64,000 nt of DNA, from contig NZ_CP019724.1 in assembly GCF_002005225.1 (NCBI RefSeq), forward strand, positions 5,535,501 through 5,599,500. The letters run 5' to 3'. A program made the position numbers and the translations under genes. Origin of the DNA: Streptomyces pactum (GTDB lineage Bacteria; Actinomycetota; Actinomycetes; Streptomycetales; Streptomycetaceae). The notes below the pieces were generated by a model that saw only the letters and a program-made list of their open reading frames with translations, had not been told where the DNA came from and searched no databases. Of this stretch, positions 60,327-64,000 are shown one piece after another. Numbering within the stretch: the stretch's first letter is position 1; each line of letters starts with the position of its first letter.

Positions 60327-61995
60327 GGGTGAGCCTTCGCGTGACGGTGCGTACGGAGCGCAGTGCGGATGTGAAATCGGGGCCCAGGGCCCAGGTGAGC
60401 GGAACGAAGACGGCGGTCACGGTCAGCAGGCCGGCCGCGAGGCCCGCCCCCGGGGACTGGAACCGGCTCGCGGCGAACGCCCCGGCGGCGGTGGCGGCGA
60501 CCGTGGTGAGCACGGGCCCGCTCAGCTCGGCCAGGACCTGCCGGACGCGGACCGAGACACTGTGCGGGTCGGTACGCCGGGCCGTTCGCAGCCCGGCGAG
60601 CATGAGGGCGGCCGTGACGGTGATGCCGAGGGCGTTGGCGGCGGCGATGCCCGCCACACCCCACGGGCGTACGGCCGCGGCACCGGTCAGGGACGTCACG
60701 GCGACGCCCGCGGCCATCACGCCGACGGGGTACCAACTGGGCCGGCCCGCCGAGAAGTACGAGCGCACCAGGGCGCCCACCAGGGTCTGGCCCAGCAGCC
60801 CGAGTGCGTACACGCGCATGACGTCCGCCGTCGCCACGGTGTCGCCCGCGGTGAAGGCACCCCGCTGGAAGAGAAGTCCGATCATCTGCGGGGCACAGGC
60901 GATCACCGCGGACATGCCCAGCAGTACCACGCAGGAGGCCAGCACCAGGTCCCGTTCCACCCGGCCGCGGGCGCGTTCGGTGTCCCCGTCGGCGAGCGCC
61001 CGCGCCACCACGGGGAAGGTGACGGTGCACACCATCAGCGACAGGGTCATCGGAATCTGGGCCACCTTCTGCGCGTAGTTCAGGTGCGAGATGGCCCCGG
61101 CGGGCAGGGAGGACGCGAGGAAGCGCTCGACGAGGACCTGCGACTGGCGGCACAGGGCGAACAGGAGCACGGCGCCGATCAGGGCGAGCCGCATCGGCCG
61201 CTCCCCGCCGTCGGCCCCGGCCTCGCCGGCGACCGGTGCGCGCGAGGTCAGTTGCCGCCACAGCGACGGCAGTTGCACCGCCACCATGAGGCAGCCGCCC
61301 ACCGCCACCCCGACCGCTGCGGAACGCACCCCCAACCGGCCGCCGAGCAGGAACATCGCGGCGATGATGCCGGTGTTGTAGGCGACGTAGATCACCGCGG
61401 GCGCGAAGAAGCGGCGGTGGGCCCGCAGCGCGGCGCTGCAGTACCCGGCGAGCCCGAAGGCCAGCAGGCTGATCGCCGTGAGCCGGGTGCAGTCGACGGC
61501 GAGACGGGGGTCGGGCAGGCCGGGCGCCAGGACCTGGACCAGGAAGGGGGCGGTTCCGGCGGCCAGCACGGCCACCGCGGCGCAGGCAAGACACAGACGG
61601 GGCAGGGTGGCGGCGACCAGGGCACGGACCGGGTCACCGGCGGCGCCCCGGGCGCGGCGGGCCAGCGCCAGGCTGAACGCCGGGATCAGCACCAGGGCCA
61701 GCCCGTCCTCGATCAGCAGCGTGGCGGCCAGCTCCGGCACGGTCCACGCGACCAGGAAGGCGTCCGTGTCGCTCCCGGCACCGAACAGCCGCGCCAGGGA
61801 CTGGTCGCGCACCAGGCCGAGCAGTGAACCGGCGATGGACAGCGAGGCCGTGACGAGTGTGGCGCGGGCGAGGAACTTCCGGGAGGGCGGGGCCGAGCCC
61901 GGGTCGGCCCCGGCCCCGGCGGCCGCGCGCGCCGCGGGTACGGTCGCCGCCTCGCCGGCTTCCGGTCCGGGGGTTCGTGAAGGCACCACCGTCAT
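60310..61995 (-). CDS. MurJ/MVF-type lipid-linked sugar flippase
   Basis: The 561-residue protein has about fourteen hydrophobic segments and the MurJ-family pattern (FLARATLVTASLSIAGSLLGLVRDQSLARLFGAGSDTDAFLVAWTVPEL, AISHLNYAQKVAQIPMTLSLMVCTVTFPVVAR, LVGALVRSYFSAGRPSWYPV). In this operon it is the likely flippase that moves the lipid-linked oligosaccharide across the membrane; MurJ proper would act on lipid II. ATG 61995 is coupled to the polymerase stop by ATGA. The first 38 residues are a polar Ala/Pro-rich cytoplasmic tail. Confidence 0.88.
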   Translation of the reverse strand: MTVVPSRTPGPEAGEAATVPAARAAAGAGADPGSAPPSRKFLARATLVTASLSIAGSLLGLVRDQSLARLFGAGSDTDAFLVAWTVPELAATLLIEDGLALVLIPAFSLALARRARGAAGDPVRALVAATLPRLCLACAAVAVLAAGTAPFLVQVLAPGLPDPRLAVDCTRLTAISLLAFGLAGYCSAALRAHRRFFAPAVIYVAYNTGIIAAMFLLGGRLGVRSAAVGVAVGGCLMVAVQLPSLWRQLTSRAPVAGEAGADGGERPMRLALIGAVLLFALCRQSQVLVERFLASSLPAGAISHLNYAQKVAQIPMTLSLMVCTVTFPVVARALADGDTERARGRVERDLVLASCVVLLGMSAVIACAPQMIGLLFQRGAFTAGDTVATADVMRVYALGLLGQTLVGALVRSYFSAGRPSWYPVGVMAAGVAVTSLTGAAAVRPWGVAGIAAANALGITVTAALMLAGLRTARRTDPHSVSVRVRQVLAELSGPVLTTVAATAAGAFAASRFQSPGAGLAAGLLTVTAVFVPLTWALGPDFTSALRSVRTVTRRLTHGRFR

Positions 61996-63335
61996 CGCGC
62001 CACGGCCTCCTCGACGCGTTCCCGTACCCCGCCGCGCGCTGGGACGTCCTGCTGCTCGCCGCCGGCCAGTGCCCACCACGCCGCGAGCCCCAGGCCCATG
62101 GCGGTCAGCACGGTCGAGGGGCCGCCGATGTCGCCGTACACGAAGTCGGTCAGCAGCCAGACCAGTAGCCCGCAGGCGACGAGCGCGCAGTCGAGTCCCG
62201 GTCCGCGACGGCGGACGCGCAGCAGTCCGAGCACCGCGCGGACCAGCAGCGCCAGCCAGCTTCCGGCGAGCGTGAGCAGTCCGATCAGGCCCTGCTCGCT
62301 CAGCAGCAGCAGGTACATGCTGTGCGGCGACAGCAGCGGCTGCCGCTGGTACTCCGCTCCGGCGCCCTCGATGTCGCTGCCCGACGACAGGGCCAGCGTG
62401 GCGTGTCCGTCGCGGTACGCGGGGAAGTTCTTCAGACCCACGCCGGTCAGTGGGTGTTCGCGCCACATGCCGGTGGCCGACGCCCACAGGGTGTACCGGT
62501 CGATGACGGACTGGTCGGGGGTGTCGGTGACCTGCGCGATGCTGCCGATCCGCTCCTGTAGTTGTGCCGTGCCGACGCCGAACCCGCCCATCAGGATCAC
62601 CCCCGCGGCGGCCAGGGCCGCGGACACCTTCAGCGCGCGCCGCGGCCCGGCCAGCGCCAGTTGCACGGCGCACGTCAGGACGGTCGCGATCCAGGCGCCC
62701 CGGCTGAAGGAGAACGCGAGCGGCGCCAGCAGGGCCAGGGCGCAGCCCGCGGCGGTCACCCGCTGCCACACCGGTGCCCGGCCCAGCGCGATCCCGACCG
62801 CGCACACCAGGCCGAGGGAGACCGCCGACGCCATGCCCATCACGTCCTGGGCCCCGAAGGTGCCGACCGCCCGGATGTCCTCGCCCTGGTAGGAAGCGCC
62901 GCTCCGGGTGACGTACTGGTGCACGCCGATGGTCCCCTGCCACAGCGCGAGCCCCACGAACGACCAGGCCAGCACCCGGAAGTCGGCCCGGTCGCGGACC
63001 AGCAGCAGCACGGCCGCCGGGACGAGCACGAAGAGTTGCAGATAGCGGCCCATGCCGGTGAGCCCGGCCGTCGGCGAGGACGCCCCCAGCGCGGCGAGCG
63101 CGATCCCCACGACCGGAAGGCCCAGCACCAGGACCGCGGCGGCCGACAGCGGGCGGCGCCGCTCGCGCAGCAGACGGATCACGCAGTACGCCACCACCAG
63201 CCCGGAGACCACGTCGGCGGGCCCCGCACCGTCCCCCGTCGACGGCACCGCCAGCAGGGCGAGCACCGCCACCAGGGGCAGGACCGGCAGCACCGCGACG
63301 GCCCGGGGCGGCAGTGGTGCGTGGGCGTGGCTCAC
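61992..63335 (-). CDS. O-antigen ligase/polymerase-like membrane protein
   Basis: The 447-residue protein has ten or more helices and the WaaL/Wzy-type signature with large extracytoplasmic loop: FSFSRGAWIATVLTCAV, TLWASATGMWREHPLTGVGLKNFP and LLSPHSMYLLLLSEQGLIGLL. It polymerises or ligates polysaccharide units outside the membrane. GTG at 63335 is chosen (GGGAAGC 8 nt upstream), 5 bp after the sugar transferase stop; a longer frame to 63701 is antisense-like shadow. Confidence 0.85.
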   Translation of the reverse strand: MSHAHAPLPPRAVAVLPVLPLVAVLALLAVPSTGDGAGPADVVSGLVVAYCVIRLLRERRRPLSAAAVLVLGLPVVGIALAALGASSPTAGLTGMGRYLQLFVLVPAAVLLLVRDRADFRVLAWSFVGLALWQGTIGVHQYVTRSGASYQGEDIRAVGTFGAQDVMGMASAVSLGLVCAVGIALGRAPVWQRVTAAGCALALLAPLAFSFSRGAWIATVLTCAVQLALAGPRRALKVSAALAAAGVILMGGFGVGTAQLQERIGSIAQVTDTPDQSVIDRYTLWASATGMWREHPLTGVGLKNFPAYRDGHATLALSSGSDIEGAGAEYQRQPLLSPHSMYLLLLSEQGLIGLLTLAGSWLALLVRAVLGLLRVRRRGPGLDCALVACGLLVWLLTDFVYGDIGGPSTVLTAMGLGLAAWWALAGGEQQDVPARGGVRERVEEAVAR

Positions 63336-63340
63336 GTCGG

Positions 63341-64000
63341 TCAGCTTCCCGTCGGACGGACCAGCGTGGCCGCGGTGCGCCACAGGATGCAGATGTCCAG
63401 CCACAGGGACCAGTCGTCGATGTAGGCGTTGTCGAACCGGCAGCGGTCCTCGATCGAGGTGTCGCCGCGCAACCCGTGGACCTGGGCGAGGCCGGTGATG
63501 CCGGTCTGCATGCGGTGGCGGGCCGCGTAACCGGGGTAGGTCTGGCTGAACTGCGTCACGAAGTAGGGGCGTTCGGGCCGCGGCCCGACCAGGCTCATGT
63601 CGCCCCGGAGCACGTTCCAGAGCTGGAGCAGCTCGTCGAGCGAGGTGCGCCGCAACATACGGCAGAACCCGCGCATCTCGTTCTCGTTGGCGACGCTCCA
63701 CCGGGTCGCCGACTCGTGCTCGTCGACCGGACGGTGGGTACGGAACTTCAGCAGTATGAACGGCTTCCCGTTCCTGCCGACGCGCTCCTGCCGGAACACC
63801 ACGCCCGGGCCGTCACTGAGTCGCAGCGCCGTCGCACACGCGAGCAGCAGCGGGCCGGCCATCAGCAGCAGCGTCCCCGCAGCGAGGATGTCGAGCATCC
63901 GCTTGCCGACGCCGCCGCGCCGCGTCGGGGACAGGACCAGACGCCGGCAGGGGAACCCGGCCAGCCGCTGCCCCGTGGCGTACGACGGGGAGTCGGCGTC
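63341..64000 (-). CDS. Bacterial sugar-phosphate transferase (WcaJ/RfbP-like), 5' end beyond the window
   Basis: The open frame runs off the right edge, so the N-terminal part is missing. The visible 219 residues have a membrane helix after KRMLDILAAGTLLLMAGPLLL and the catalytic region of the family: VVFRQERVGRNGKPFILLKFRTH, RTSLDELLQLWNVLRGDMSLVGPRPERP and TGITGLAQVHGLRGDTS. These enzymes transfer the first sugar phosphate to undecaprenyl phosphate at the start of exopolysaccharide synthesis. First known gene of the operon transcribed leftward. Confidence 0.9.
   Translation of the reverse strand, partial: DADSPSYATGQRLAGFPCRRLVLSPTRRGGVGKRMLDILAAGTLLLMAGPLLLACATALRLSDGPGVVFRQERVGRNGKPFILLKFRTHRPVDEHESATRWSVANENEMRGFCRMLRRTSLDELLQLWNVLRGDMSLVGPRPERPYFVTQFSQTYPGYAARHRMQTGITGLAQVHGLRGDTSIEDRCRFDNAYIDDWSLWLDICILWRTAATLVRPTGS

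Noticed and set aside
61996..62943. N-terminal extension of the MurJ-type flippase frame up to 62943
   Set aside because: The extension runs inside the polymerase gene in another frame; the ATG at 61995 is coupled to the polymerase stop and the family sequence begins soon after it.

Overview
The window looks like Streptomyces chromosome. It is very GC-rich with strong third-position GC bias, and it carries a developmental chaplin (a family confined to Streptomyces and close relatives), a Streptomyces-type citrate synthase with a GTG start, GTGA/ATGA-coupled operons, an ECF41 sigma factor and an actinobacterial type VII secretion (T7SS) locus. I saw no rRNA, tRNA, CRISPR array or insertion sequence.

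Layout. 24-5513: a sugar or polyol catabolic locus, with a LacI regulator and an isomerase on the minus strand and a coupled oxidoreductase / DUF993 aldolase-like / isomerase operon on the plus strand. 5533-20223 (minus): a T7SS-like operon. In transcription order it holds two small ESAT-6-like proteins, a DUF6507-type protein, a 718-aa polymorphic toxin, a mosaic of immunity genes and remnants (pentapeptide, MORN, Imm49, an orphan toxin tip), a small membrane protein, EccD, a MinD-like ATPase, EccC and a DUF6177-type protein. eccC is split by a frameshift in its first ATPase domain. 20630-26645 (minus): a complete ribose operon with LacI regulator, ATPase, fused permease-binding protein, ribokinase and pyranase. 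26887-28500: a carboxymuconolactone decarboxylase-like gene divergent from an ECF41 sigma factor. 28501-34528: a minisatellite, a lone TOPRIM protein, a PucR-type HTH fragment, RecD2 helicase and citrate synthase, then a gene-free stretch. 34529-39269: a CsoR-type copper operon (copZ-copA), a zinc alcohol dehydrogenase, an acetyltransferase and a small HTH protein. 40095-44352: methylmalonate-semialdehyde dehydrogenase, a lipoprotein and an APC permease. 44704-52206: an unusual hydrolase-ABC ATPase fusion with its permease, a vWA lipoprotein, and an acyl-CoA ligase behind twin TetR-type operators. 52594-57681: a three-domain chaplin, an FAD oxidoreductase / ATP-grasp pair and a secreted GH26-like hydrolase. 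57759-64000 (minus): an exopolysaccharide operon that runs off the right edge, with sugar-phosphate transferase, O-antigen-ligase-like polymerase, flippase, deacetylase, glycosyltransferase and Wzz-like protein.

The most striking biology is the T7SS toxin/immunity region at 14343-19052. An intact PD-(D/E)XK-like effector is coupled to a pentapeptide immunity gene. Downstream lie decayed pieces of other modules, including an orphan toxin C-terminus that still overlaps its Imm49 immunity gene by an ATGA junction. A second theme is the many short tandem-repeat tracts at gene ends and in leaders.
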